Shown: piece by piece, positions 34,251 through 46,461 of the stretch
Layout: each line of letters begins with the position of its first letter
Position numbering within the stretch: position 1 is the stretch's first letter
NCBI GenBank assembly: GCA_029204225.1
Contig: CM055092.1
Coordinates: 15,584,715 to 15,648,714, forward strand
Source of the DNA: Diphasiastrum complanatum
Taxonomy: Eukaryota > Streptophyta > Lycopodiopsida > Lycopodiales > Lycopodiaceae
Reading direction: 5' to 3'
DNA length: 64,000 bases
Translations under genes and position numbers: made by a program
Notes under the pieces: model-generated
The model's input: the letters and a program-made list of their open reading frames with translations, nothing else
The model's database searches: none
Told to the model about the DNA's origin: nothing

Positions 34251-35013
34251 TCCCTGTCTTAGAATCTGTTTACTAGTTTTCTTTTGCTTACTTCTACTTC
34301 TGTCTATCAGCAGGGACAGTGGGCTCTTGCTTAAAATTGTTCTTTCTTGTTAAAGCCCAAAACCAAGCAAAAGGGACGGATTATCTTTGTAGTCTTAATG
34401 TCCTGCCTGTCAGAGGACAACTCAGATCTGTCTCTCTTGAACCGTGGCAACTTAACTAAAGAATAACAAAAGAAAATACAAGTTTTGTTTTCAAGATTTT
34501 GACTTAAATAGTGATTTTCACTTCTTAGACAAAGCTTTATCCAATTCACCAGCATATTTGTGATGGGCACTTCCCTTGCTAATTTAGCACCATGAGATTC
34601 ATTTGAAGGCCTTGGATTAGTATCCTTGCCAATAGTTGATAGAAATAAAGGGACAATGCCTCTCCAAGAATAAAAAGGCACCCATTGTATATCCATTTTC
34701 ATGTTCAATCAAGAGAAGGAGATCTCTGTTCGCTAGAGGCTTTCATTGACATCTTTGTTTGCTAGAGGCTTTCATGGATCTAGTGCGTCGGAATTTTGGC
34801 GCGGGCTTGAAATGGTTAAGATCTACATATCGGAAAAAATCCTCATCCCCATACACTCGACCTTCTTTCAAGGTGAACACCTGAAGAACTTCTATTTCTT
34901 CCTCACTGTAGACTCCTTGCAGTGGTTCTTAGGGTATAGCCTCTAGGCTCATCTTGAAAAGTGAAACAGAGTCTTGATGGCCTTCGCTAGCTTTCTTCGC
35001 CTGTTGTGCTAAT
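34251..35013. other. Unassigned interval
   Basis: No domain recognised. A short direct repeat GCTAGAGGCTTTCAT occurs at about 34731 and 34761. Confidence 0.4.
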
Positions 35014-36132
35014 TGTTGAGAGAGAGGGAGGAAGAATAAATGATAAACACGAACGAGAAATGAACTGAAACAAGGAATGAACTCGAACAAGAAACGAACG
35101 AGAAGCGAACTCGAACAGAAAATGTTCGTGCGCAGCGAAATGAGTTAAATGACTCTCTCCCTAAGCATGACTATGCTTATCAGAATGAACAGATATTTAG
35201 TGATAAATCACAGTCATTCTAGATTACGTAGCCAAACATTTAAATGGATGAAGCGCTAGATAAATAATTTGTCACGAATTGCAAGACAAATTATCTGTCG
35301 CGAATGATTCGCGAAGAGCTAGATTGTGCTTGATTGATAATTACTTGCGAATTATTCGCGAAAGACAAGATTAAAAGTTAATCGTCTATTACCAAAAAGA
35401 GCAACAAGAAAGATCAAAAAAAATGAAGAATAGGCATAGCAATATTGACAGATCTAAAATGCAGAACAAATGAACTGTGTCAGATTTACTCAGATCAACG
35501 TAAGCAGCATACAATGCAAAATGAGATGATTTGAGCATGGAATTCACTGTCCCGAAATTTTAACCGCGTGCCCTACAAAGCTTATTTTTGCTTGTAATGA
35601 GGAATGAAACCTCCTTAACTTGTTCTAGACTTATCTTGCTTCATCAGAATTCATCATCATTGAATACACATATGGTATTCAATATATATATACATAATAT
35701 TACAGGTGTGCAGATGCGAAAGTACAGAGTGGATGTGCTGTCTGTAGGAGATCGTGGGTGGCTACAATCGTTGTCCAATCTGTTAGCGCAACTGCATGGG
35801 GTGAAGGTGAAAAGGGTGCGACGTCAGCCAATACTGAAGTGAACGTTGGTGATGACGCAAAAGTGCGTCACTCTTACGAATGGCCTTAGGATAAGATTTA
35901 CAGGGTGCCTTATCTGTTAGGTCACCTTTGGCATTCAGTAAGGTAGTGCCCCTTTTTGCCTGTCACCATGACCTGTGTAAGAACACAGTGTCACGATTCA
36001 TTCGCCTTTTCTTCATCTGTGCAAATTTGCGTGTAAAAATACAGACTGCATGACAACGTTAGAAAAATATGCAGCATGAATGGAGGTAGATTAAAATTGG
36101 AATTTAGGAGAGTAGGAGGAGTAAATCCAACA
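35014..36132 (-). repeat. Element D copia 3' LTR
   Basis: On the minus strand it starts TGTTGGATTTACTCC after the polypurine tract TTAAGAGGGGG and ends with CTCTCTCTCAACA at 35014. It pairs with 37072-37992 and is related to LTR family B (shared TTTGGCTACGTAATC block). Confidence 0.88.
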
Positions 36133-36960
36133 CCCCCTCTTAATCTGGATCTGTGAATGCCTTGATCTTCAGACTTAGCAATGCACAAAGTCTGTTGTGT
36201 GCATTAACATTGAGTGCTTTCATAAAAATGTCTGCAACCATGTCCTGCGTTCTGCAGTATGTTAAGTTCACCTCTCTATCGAGAACCTTGCCCCTGATGT
36301 AGTGATATCTTATCTCAATGTGCTTACTCCTAGAATGAAATCTAGGGTTGGCCGATAAAGCAATAGCACTTTGGTTATCACAAAACAAAATTGTAAGCTG
36401 TATTGATAGAGATTGATGTCTGACAACAAATTTCTCAACCAAAACGCTTCCTTAATAGATTGAGAAGTAGCAATATATTCTGCTTCAGTAGAAGAAAGTG
36501 CAATAGAGGTTTGCTTATGACTGTTCCACGAAATAGGACCGCCATTGAAGAAGAATGTAAATCCAGATGTGGACTTACGATGGTCTGCATCTCCTCCCCA
36601 GCTTGCATCAGAATATCCACTAAGTTGATGAAGATTGTCGTTGTTGACATCTCCATAGCAGATGCACTGGTCCATGGTAGCTCGAATATATCTCATGACT
36701 CGAATAAGGGCCTTCCAATGGGTAATTCCAGGATTAGCCATGTATTGGCTGAGTGAGCTGACAACAAAAGAGATATTTGGCCTTGTATAGACCATTGCGT
36801 ACATGAGAGATCCGAGTATCGATCGATACGGGTATTCTCTCATCTGCTCCTCTTCTTGCTTTGTCTGGGGACATTGGTCCTTTGACAAATGCAGGTCTAA
36901 ATTTGGGAATCCATGTGGAAGAATTAGTCTAAGTGATAGGAGAAACTATCAGTGACTTAA
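36133..36960 (-). pseudogene. Element D copia RNase H fragment, frameshifted
   Basis: The minus frame shows YRSILGSLMYAMVYTRPNIS, LSGYSDASWGGDADHRKSTS, SWNSHKQTSIALSSTEAEY, then after a frame change near 36400-36430 FCDNQSAIALSANPRFHSRS, KHIEIRYHYIRGKVL and DMVADIFMKAL, ending with TAA next to the polypurine tract. These are the end of copia RT and RNase H; the RNase H catalytic Asp and Glu are visible. Gag, protease, integrase and most of RT are deleted, leaving about 940 bp between the LTRs. Confidence 0.9.
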
Positions 36961-37059
36961 GTATGGAAATCTGATACTGAAAAATACAGAACAAGAAAAC
37001 AATTACTCTATCAGCTAGTAGAGTCTTGTACTGTGGGAGCTAATCGAGCTATAAAGATT

Positions 37060-37071
37060 GCTCTTATACCA
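37060..37071 (-). promoter_or_regulatory. Element D primer-binding site, variant
   Basis: The minus strand reads TGGTATAAGAGC next to the LTR end, one base different from the usual TGGTATCAGAGC. Confidence 0.8.
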
Positions 37072-37992
37072 TGTTGGGAGAGAGGGAGGAAGAATAAATG
37101 ATGAACATGAACGAGAAACGAACGAGAAGCGAACTCGAACAAAAAATGTTCATGCACAGCGGAATGAGTTAAATGACTCTCTCTCCCTAAACATGACTAC
37201 GCCTATCAGAATGAACAGAACTTTAGTGATAGAAATCACAGTCATTCTAAATTATGTAGCCAAACATTTAAATGGATGAAGCGCTAGATAAATAATTTGT
37301 CGCAAATTGCAAGACAAATTATATGTCGTGAATGATTCGTGAAGAGCTAGACTGTGCTTGACTGATAATTAGTTGCGAATTATTCGCAAAAGACGAGACT
37401 AAATGTTAATCATCTATTACCAGAAAGAGCAACAAGAAAGATCAGACAGAATGAAGAATAAGCATAGCAATATTGACAGATCTAAAACGCAGAACAAATG
37501 AACTGTGTCAAATTAAGTATATCAAGTATACAAGTCAATTATGCGGTAGAACACAAGACTATAGTAGACGAAACCGCGTGCCCTACAAAGCTTATTTTTG
37601 TCTGTAATGAGGAATGAAACCTCCTTAGCTTGTTCTAGTTATCTGGCTTCATCAAAGTTCATCATCATCGAATATGCAGATGGTATTCAATATATATATA
37701 CATAATATTACAAGTGTGCAGATGCGAAAGTACAGAGTGGATGTGCTGTCTGTAGGAGATCGTGGGTGGTTGCAATTGTTGTCCAATCTATTAGCGCAAC
37801 TGCATGGGGTGAAGGTGAAAAGGGTGCGACATCAGCCAATACTGAAGTGAACGTTGGTGATGATGCAAAAGTGCGTCACTCCTTAGGATAAGATTTATAG
37901 GGTATCTTATCTGTTAGGGCACCTTTGGCATTCAGTAAGGTAGTGTCCCCTTTTTGCCTGTCACCATCACCTGTGTAAGAACACAGTGTCGC
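37072..37992 (-). repeat. Element D copia 5' LTR, truncated
   Basis: It matches 35014-35996, starting at TGTTGGGAGAGAGGG. It diverges after ACACAGTGTC near 37992, so about 140 bases of the LTR's U3 start are missing. The two LTRs show many substitutions and small indels, so the insertion is old. Confidence 0.85.
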
Positions 37993-38466
37993 GACGGTCT
38001 ACCTAGTAGGACACTGTAGGATTGGGGCAAATCAGGCAAGTCCAAGACTACAAAATTGTGATGTCACATATTTGCTAAATAATTAATATCTACTCAAATA
38101 AGGCAACTTATACTCAAAGATGAAGATATGTGTTGGACAATGGTATAATATGAAGAGGCCTATATTATTTTTTTGGGATATAAATGCTAAAGACTTGTCT
38201 TGCACTAAAGCATAAGACCTTCAGAAATGAAATGATGTTTGGACCAGCCTTAATCCAATCAATCATACGAATCGACTAGATGAGTATCACCACCTTAAAA
38301 TAGATTAAACTCGTAGTTAAATGTACCTTCAATGGTATAATTTACATGTATTTGTAACTCATCTATTAACTAGAGTTAGTCAATGGAGCGTCACACCTGG
38401 AATATCTAGAGGTGTGTTTGCTCGTTCCATAGATAATATATATGAAGACACGTTTCATTCTCACAC

Positions 38467-38470
<4 letters not shown>
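37993..38470. other. Unassigned interval
   Basis: No gene or terminal repeat recognised between the broken LTR and the microsatellite. Confidence 0.4.
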
Positions 38471-39489
<1,019 letters not shown>

Positions 39490-39490
39490 A

Positions 39491-39509
39491 ATTTGGCGCC
39501 GTTGCCAGG
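39491..39509 (+). promoter_or_regulatory. Primer-binding site, Asp tRNA type
   Basis: TTGGCGCCGTTGCCAGGGA matches, with one change, the TGGCGCCGTTGCCGGGGA site complementary to plant tRNA-Asp, used by many plant gypsy elements. Confidence 0.85.
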
Positions 39510-39734
39510 GATAGCCAAATAAAGTTGATATAAACTGACAACTCCATCTCCATCCCTAGTGTATATCAGATAGAGTTGCTCGACTAGATATATATCGGAA
39601 ACTTTGAGACAATTTCTTTTAAAAGTCTTCAAGGATCTTTGCAAAGAGGAGATTCACGTTTCCAAAATTTTAATGAAACTTTCTCTGATAATTTTCTTAA
39701 TCAAAAAATTTACCCAAAAACCTTTGTCTTGAAG

Positions 39735-40317
39735 CTTCTGCTGTAGCTGAACCAGGTTATGAAGTTGTAAATCCTGAACCAGATCCTGATTCTGAACCAA
39801 AGCCTGATCCAGAGCCGGAGCTTGAACCTGAATCTGGACCAATTATGGAAGGCCCTGCTAACCATTTTACTTCAATCTTGAAGATCAAGTATGATTAGTT
39901 TAAAGGAACATCTTCAGATGATGCTAACAGTTACGTTTTGCAGTTCGAGTCAATTTCTAACTCGAACAATGAAGGCGCTGATGCTGACAAGCTGCGGATC
40001 TTTCCTGGTCTTCTGAGAAAGCAAGCGTGCATATGGTATAGTCAAGTTGAACCAGGACATGTAGCTACCTGGTTACTACTGAAATATGCGTTTTCGAACT
40101 AGTTCAGAGAAATTGGTTATTCATCTAGAGTTCTCGAATGACTCGACAATGTGCAGAAGAAGAGTAAAGAGTCTCTTCGAAGGTACACACAAAAATTAAA
40201 GAATCTGATTGGAAAACTAACTTGTGTGTACCCTGTCGCGATGCAGGTCGAGTGGTTTTTGGCAGGTTTACCACCAAAAGTTGATCGATACTATAGACAA
40301 GGAGATATGACTTCTTT
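39735..40317 (+). pseudogene. Ty3/gypsy gag, same family as 9391-9830
   Basis: After a leader with a Pro-acidic repeat (PEPDPDSEPKPDPEPELEPE) the frame gives the gag core: SYVLQFESISNSNNEG, LRIFPGLLRKQACIWYSQVE and ESLRRYTQKLKNLIGKL. Stops at about 39897 (D*FKG), 40099 (N*FRE) and 40140 (E*LDN) fit Gln or Arg codons changed by C-to-T. It ends near 40317, where an unrelated inverted segment begins. It shows that the decayed gypsy at 9.4-13.8 kb probably used the Asp PBS. Confidence 0.82.
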
Positions 40318-40840
40318 ATCACATTAAAATAGTTGCACCATAATGAGAAAAATCTGAGACCTCCATGCGTCATAATGATCATGGAGATCAAGGTCATAGA
40401 GTAGGCAAAAATGTTGATTATCAAGATTCTGCATACTAGCTTGACTACTCCACAAACTATGAATATTTTTCATAATAGTTCTAATATTGTAATCAATACC
40501 AATCTTGAACTCATTGAGGCTTCTTACTTGCTCATGGATATAAGTTTCCTTTGTGGATGATTCACTTATTCTCATGAGAAGTGTACAAATTGCCTCACAA
40601 AATGAAATAGCACAATTTTTCACACTACAAATGAGAAACTCATTCTTGCTCTTACAAGATCTAAGAGCATACATTTGATGACATAATCATTTGCTTTCCA
40701 ATTGATTTAGAACCAATTATAAGCCATTAAGAATATAGATATGTCCTTACAAGAGACATCACATTGTCTCACTCCAACTTTGAGATGCAAAAATCTCATC
40801 AAAGCAAAATGGCTCATCAAATGATACAAAAAACCTAAGT
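40318..40840 (-). pseudogene. Inverted copy of the unrecognised repeated domain
   Basis: On the minus strand it opens with SFDEPFCFDEIFASQSWSE, like the linker before copia RT. Then, after stops and a frame change, come MYALRSCKSKNEFLICSVKN, LLMRISESSTKETYIHEQV, and QNLDNQHFCLLY ... HDHYDAWRSQIF. The same order is found at 62284-63012 and 63028-63541. Function unknown. It lies inside gypsy gag in opposite orientation. Confidence 0.65.
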
Positions 40841-41341
40841 ACTAATCCCAATCCTACCGTCTTAACACAACTTTATTAACTTAGAATTTGGGCCTTTTAC
40901 ATTAATTTATTCTACAAGTCCCAAGTCTATTTTATTTCATATAACAATTATTTACATGTGCTGATTGGGATATGGGCTTAGGATGCCATGGCCCTTGCAC
41001 CTAATTTATTTATATACAAGATCATGAGTGCGAAATCCAATGTAGAGATATTGGCGAAAATATCCAACCAATAGAAGAACACTGAGATTTAATATCAAAA
41101 AATACATGTCCATTATCGTTATTGAATTGAAACAAGATTCTTGTTTCTTGTCAGTTTAAAAATTGCAATACAGTATTGTACTAGGCACACAACTTAATTG
41201 TAACAATCCATATTCATATCAATAAAAACTTCATAAATGGGTTGTGTACATGTAAGATTGTATCTATTTCTGGATGATAATGTATGCACGTTTATGTACA
41301 CTTGAAATCCTATAAAATTGAAATTTCTATTCAATAAGTTT
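40841..41341. other. Unassigned AT-rich interval
   Basis: No feature recognised. Confidence 0.4.
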
Positions 41342-42511
41342 TTATGTATTTTTTTCTAAATCAGTATCATGAACTTGATAAACTACAATCTCTTGTCCTG
41401 TTATTTCTCCTTCCTCTTTATTAGGAAGGACTTCTATGTCTTTTTGATCGTATATTACAACATCTGCATTTTGAGCAACCTAAAAGGTTGTTAAAGCAAG
41501 AGCAACTTTCTTTTCCGCACCTTCAGTGCCCTCAATTTCTGGAACAAAAATTGTACCATTCAATACAAAAAAATTTATCAACTTTTGTCGCAATCTATAC
41601 ACTTCGTTGGAATTGTATGGGTCAAGAGTGAACTGAGATTATGAAGAAGGTGGATGAGCAATTTACTAACAACGAGACTAAAGAAATAAGAATTAGGATG
41701 AAAAAAACAATATATGAACAAAATATTACCTTGTCAATATCAACGTCCAACTGTAAGTTGTAGCACTCAAAAAATAACTTCGTATTATAACCACAAACCA
41801 GACACAACTGAAATTTGATGTACAAACTACAGATATTGAATGAAAACTGTTATTATTATGATAAATAATTTATTGGCTAAAATTAAAATTTTAAAACAAA
41901 AAAAGATCCATATCAGCAATAAATACTATATACCTTGAGAGATTTTATGTTTATTTTGCCAATACAATTTGTCGTTGTCGGTATTTACCGAACGATTGCA
42001 TCACGCAGAGAATCAAATTATGTTTGTGTATTTTCAGTTGAATTTATTTTTACACATAGAAAATTTGATACTCCTTTATTTATTTTCACAAAAAAATTGT
42101 TTAGGATCCAAGCCGGCTATAACAATTAAAATGAAATTAAAATCAATGTTGAAAAAAACATAAACATCAAAATAAAAGTCATCAAAACTAAACTTAAGAA
42201 ACTTACTTATTTTCATATGGAATCAAATAAATTTTGGCCACTGGACTGATGGAATCGGGATTGATACTGTGCTACAAAACGTTATGGTTGGCTTCAACAA
42301 TAGTATCTGATATCTCAGCAGTTTTATTTTTTAGCTCTTCACAAAATTTAGGACCTAATCTAAAGCTGTTATTTGTATCTGGAAGAAAAAAGTCAAAATA
42401 ATTGCCGAGCATATCAATTTTATTGGCTAAATAAAATTCATATTCATTATAATGATCGGAATCAAAATAAATCTGTCGTTTGCAAGGATGACTTTCGGAG
42501 GTCATCGGCAA
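41342..42511 (-). pseudogene. Spliced gene of unknown family, decayed
   Basis: Three minus-strand exons fit together with AG/GT borders and phase-0 introns: 41934-42116 (61 codons), 41730-41846 (39 codons), 41342-41632 (97 codons including a terminal TAA). Introns are 87 and 97 bases. Sequences include SNFLCVKINSTENTQT, QLCLVCGYNTKLFFECYNL and VLNGTIFVPEIEGTEGAEKK. A probable upstream exon at 42207-42511 (YFDSDHYNEYEFYLANKIDM) ends at GTAAGT but in a phase that does not join, so there is an indel or a missed exon. In-frame stops (two TAA, two TAG) all suit Gln codons. I do not recognise the protein. It could be a host gene fragment or cargo of a DNA element. Confidence 0.5.
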
Positions 42512-42737
42512 AAGTGAAACAGTGAGATATCTTTATACTTAGGCCTGTACATATTCACAATTACCATCAACATCTTGGTCACATATTCCCACCTCATCTA
42601 GTTGGGAGAAGCCTTAGGTATATTCAGTAGGGATTGCCTTGGATATAACTTGGTAGAGAGCCATAGATAAGCAAGAGTCAGATATCACACTCATCATCCA
42701 CCATCCATCACCTAAGTATTGACTTTTTGCTAGAGCA
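42512..42737. other. Short unassigned interval
   Basis: Possible leader of the gag remnant that follows; no PBS seen. Confidence 0.35.
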
Positions 42738-43283
42738 CCATGAGTGGAAAGTCAGATCAGCCTCCTTCCAAAGTGGAAAGGAGAATTCCACGGATTGATG
42801 CACCAAATATGATGGGGAAACCAACCCCGTACGATTTCTTCAAGACTTCGAAAACACTTGTACGTTCTACGATGATACTTTTGAAGCTGAAAAGCTCAAA
42901 CTATTTCCCATGACCCTACTTGGCGACGCAAAGGAATGGTATGTGAATATTGAAAAGTCAGACACAGCCATGTGGATTGCACTCACGACGGCCTTAGCTC
43001 CTCATCAACCTAGGCCAACCAAGGCCAATAGGCCCAGTTTTTCATCAATCTCGATCCTCTGGTTCTATGAACCATCCTACACCACTTTTACATTCTCAAC
43101 CAGAGTCTTCTTATCCACGACCGATCGCTCCCCATCCAACACAACAGTCTTTTGTAGAGAGGCAACATATTGCTACATCGTCTATCACACAAGTTGATTC
43201 CGACTACATAGACCCAGCGATGTACTATATAGAAGATACCAATGTACCTGCTCATCAAGTTGATCCATTTGCACTTTACTAAA
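42738..43283 (+). pseudogene. Gypsy gag remnant
   Basis: It starts KVERRIPRIDAPNM and, after a frame change, reads KLFPMTLLGDAKEWYVNIEK, the usual gag core (phe-pro ... leu ... ala ... trp-tyr). A Pro/Ser/Gln-rich tail follows in another frame (43067-43283). No zinc knuckle, protease or pol was found. It lies 2.4 kb before the LTR at 45713 on the same strand and may belong to that element. Confidence 0.65.
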
Positions 43284-45712
43284 ATTAGTAGTATTAGATG
43301 TGTCTAGGCTCGTCTAGTCTTACTGATTCTTTTGTCATCCATGGATACATAGTTGCTTTTGATCCAAATATAGTTACATCCTATCTAGCAATCACATAAG
43401 GTCTATCTCAAACATCATTCATAGATAAGACCGAGAATGTACCACCTCAGATCTGTGTCTTCATTACGTCTCTATGACCAAGCAATTGATATCATACCTT
43501 GGAGCCAAGTTTTGAGCTACCGCTTGATGAATCATGAGTTTTGTGTCTAGATGATAACCCGTATGTTTTATCTGAGTGAAAGTAATCTAAGACATAATTG
43601 TCTTATTACATGCTACGTAAATGTTATATGTTATTACTTGTTTTTCTTTTGTAACACTGTAGCTATGGCCTTGTGCCAAGTTCGATACTGGATTACAAGA
43701 GTTTGGCCTAAGAATGTCATGCAAATCCTTCTTTCATTTTTTCTCTTATTTCAAGTTTTGTCCTGTCAACTATGTCGTTTGTTGCTACTTGTTTGTTTGT
43801 TCTATTGTTGTATGGTTTGTTGTGTTTTCTTTTGCAGCAACACTATAGGTGATATTTCATCAGCAATTTTATTCTACCTCTACAATTGCAGAATCACACG
43901 AATTTTCATTGGGATATATCTCTACATCTTTACCAATGATTTCAACAACTTTCAATATGAACAAAAAGAGCAGTCAGGAACTTCAACAACAAATGCTCAG
44001 TTTGGCAACAAAACGAGCATCTTATCAGACTGCAACCATGATCTAGCAAAATATCCATCTTTCCAACAAGATGGAATATCCGTGACAACACCAACACCAC
44101 CATTCACAATAAGCAGTTGGTTTTACGTAAGTGCTACAATATCCACACTTTTCCAATTGCCTCACCATGGCCATCAAATCATCAATAAAGTGGCAGCTTG
44201 TACCAGTGAAGGGCTCTCACGTCACATCAAAGGCAAAATCTATGTGCAAACCAACACAGACGACAAGTGTTCCTACCAATGCCAACAACGATGCTTCATT
44301 GGCAAAATGTACATGAGCAATGGTAATTGTGTCTCAAGGCCATACTACCGTTGTTGTACATCATCCATTCAATCATCTGCGGAGGCCGCAATAAGCACAA
44401 GTCATCATTGAGTGAAATCTTGTAGGCCTACGTAAACTGAAGGACTCTCAAGTCAATCAGAGATTGAAGTTATGAGCGCACAACCTCAATGACAAAGCTA
44501 TTTTTAAAGACGAGCAATGATGATTCCGTGGAGAATTGTACAAAGAGCATTGGTTATATTATGGATAGAGATGGAAAACCACACAATACTTATCTCATTT
44601 CTTTTTTCCATCCATTCATTTCCTCATATTCCACCATATGGTCAATCTTGAAACTTCATCTCACTTCTTCTATCCTTGTTTCAAGACCTCATTTCCACCC
44701 GATGGATCGATCTAAACTTGCTCTGGGTTATGAATTGAAACACTTTGTAAAGCAAACAACTCTACGACATCTGCAGTAGACCACTGATGCTACTTAAAGC
44801 TCCAAGGGAGTAAAGCAAGAATGATAAAGGCTCTCACCAATAAAATGCCAGTCGTGTTGCCGCAAAAGAGATCAGTTTCTTGATAACTCCAAAGCACATG
44901 ACTATGTGTATGAAAAAAAAAATGTCATACAAGTCTCTAAATACAATTGCTACAATTCAAAGAGCTCTCAAATTGTGCAAAGAGCTCAAAGAAGTTGTAG
45001 TGGCACAACAACATCAAAAGAGGAGATCTTTGTCAACAAAGTATTTTCGGAGACAATAATTTATCAACTACAGTACCTTTGTGTTCGTGAAGCAGACAAA
45101 TCTATGTCATCTACAACATACCATTGATATAGTTTGGCGTTTGAAGCAACGAATTCAAGGATGTTAGAGGTTTCCAACAACGAGTATGAGCCATGTCTTA
45201 AGTCCAAATAAACAATAAAAAATCAAACAGCTGCAAGAAACGTCAAATGGAAAACTTTTGCTAACAAAAGTGCTTTCAAAAGACAGTAATGAGCAAAGGA
45301 ATTTTGATCCATCCAACCCCTTCCATCGATCCACCTTCACCACTTCCGAGATTACAACACCCCACACCCCCTATCACACCCACTCCATCTTCATCTCACT
45401 CCCGTTCAGTAACCCCTTGTGTGGCATTCACATCATGTCTCAAGAAATACTAAGCTCTTGTACATCATCCGTTGAATCATTTGCGTGAGCAATTGGAAGC
45501 AAGTCATCAACAAGCCAACTCCAACCTGATTCAATGCAAATCTTCTGGAGATGCTCATACTTCTTCAAAGCTTCATCTTCTACAGAACAGCACTTTACAA
45601 AAAGTTCCACATCTACAAGCTGCACCGACTTTGACTCCTCCATCTCCATAAGGAGCGGGGTCTTAACATTGCACTTGGCATGGGACCACCAAGTTCTTAA
45701 CGGAGGGAATAA
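43284..45712 (+). other. Internal region of a decayed LTR element, no domain recognised
   Basis: Several open frames are present (for example 43551-44411) but none shows a known domain. Short duplicated words (TTGTACATCATCC at about 44355 and 45458) suggest internal duplication. It ends in AACGGAGGGAATAA, a weak polypurine tract. Confidence 0.4.
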
Positions 45713-46461
45713 TGTAGGCTAATATTCCAAGAAATATTCTACCCATCTTGTAGAACATTTTTAAAAATACAAGCAGGATAGGATTTAAACGCAAAACTTG
45801 CCCATCAAGTTTAGGCTTTTACGGTATCCGTAATGGCTTAAGTTATTTAGTTCTAAGTTTAAACTGCCATGGGCACTACACATAGATATGTAGTTTCCAG
45901 TTATTTCAAGTTATGTAAAAGTTAGTCACAAAGGTCCATTGGGGGTTTGTCCCATGGCACCAATGTGATTCAAAGTTAAGTTAGTCCCCTAGTGCTTTTT
46001 TGTAAGTGACCACCACTCCAAGTATATATAGGAGTGGAAGATTCCATTTTCGAGAAGAACCTCATTTGCAATACATGCCTATCTTTCTCTCTGAGTGTTC
46101 TCCCTTGTTTGGTTTTATGTACTGTGTCACTTCACATTGTATTGTATATTATTCATCTGGCAACAAGTTAAGTTAGATTTAGATTAGGATTTTATCCTTT
46201 AGGTTAAGCCGTCATTTGTTAGTTGCTAAGAAAGAAAAGAGAGAAGAGTGGATCTTACCCTCATGATACTCACCATGCTCATTATCATCTTCCCATCCTC
46301 TTGCTCAAGCTAGTTGGAGAAGCCATAGCGTAGACTAGTTGGGAGACTGCCATAGTCATGCTAGATGGAGCCATAGCCAACGGAGGATGCGAAACGTACA
46401 ACAACGCTGAAGTTGAAAAACACGAGACTCCTCAATTTTTGCATGAATTATGCGGTTCACA
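45713..46461 (+). repeat. Probable LTR of the gag-remnant element
   Basis: It begins TGTAGGCTAATATTCC after a purine-rich tract and ends near GCGGTTCACA. TATATATAGG near 46023 sits before the kind of CT-rich start region seen in LTRs. What follows (ATCATTGCCAGGTGCC) faintly resembles a degraded Asp-type PBS. No second copy is available, so borders are tentative. Confidence 0.45.

Noticed and set aside
43551-44411. 286-codon frame with a hydrophobic, Cys-rich start
   Set aside because: No recognisable domain; lies in decayed LTR-element sequence.
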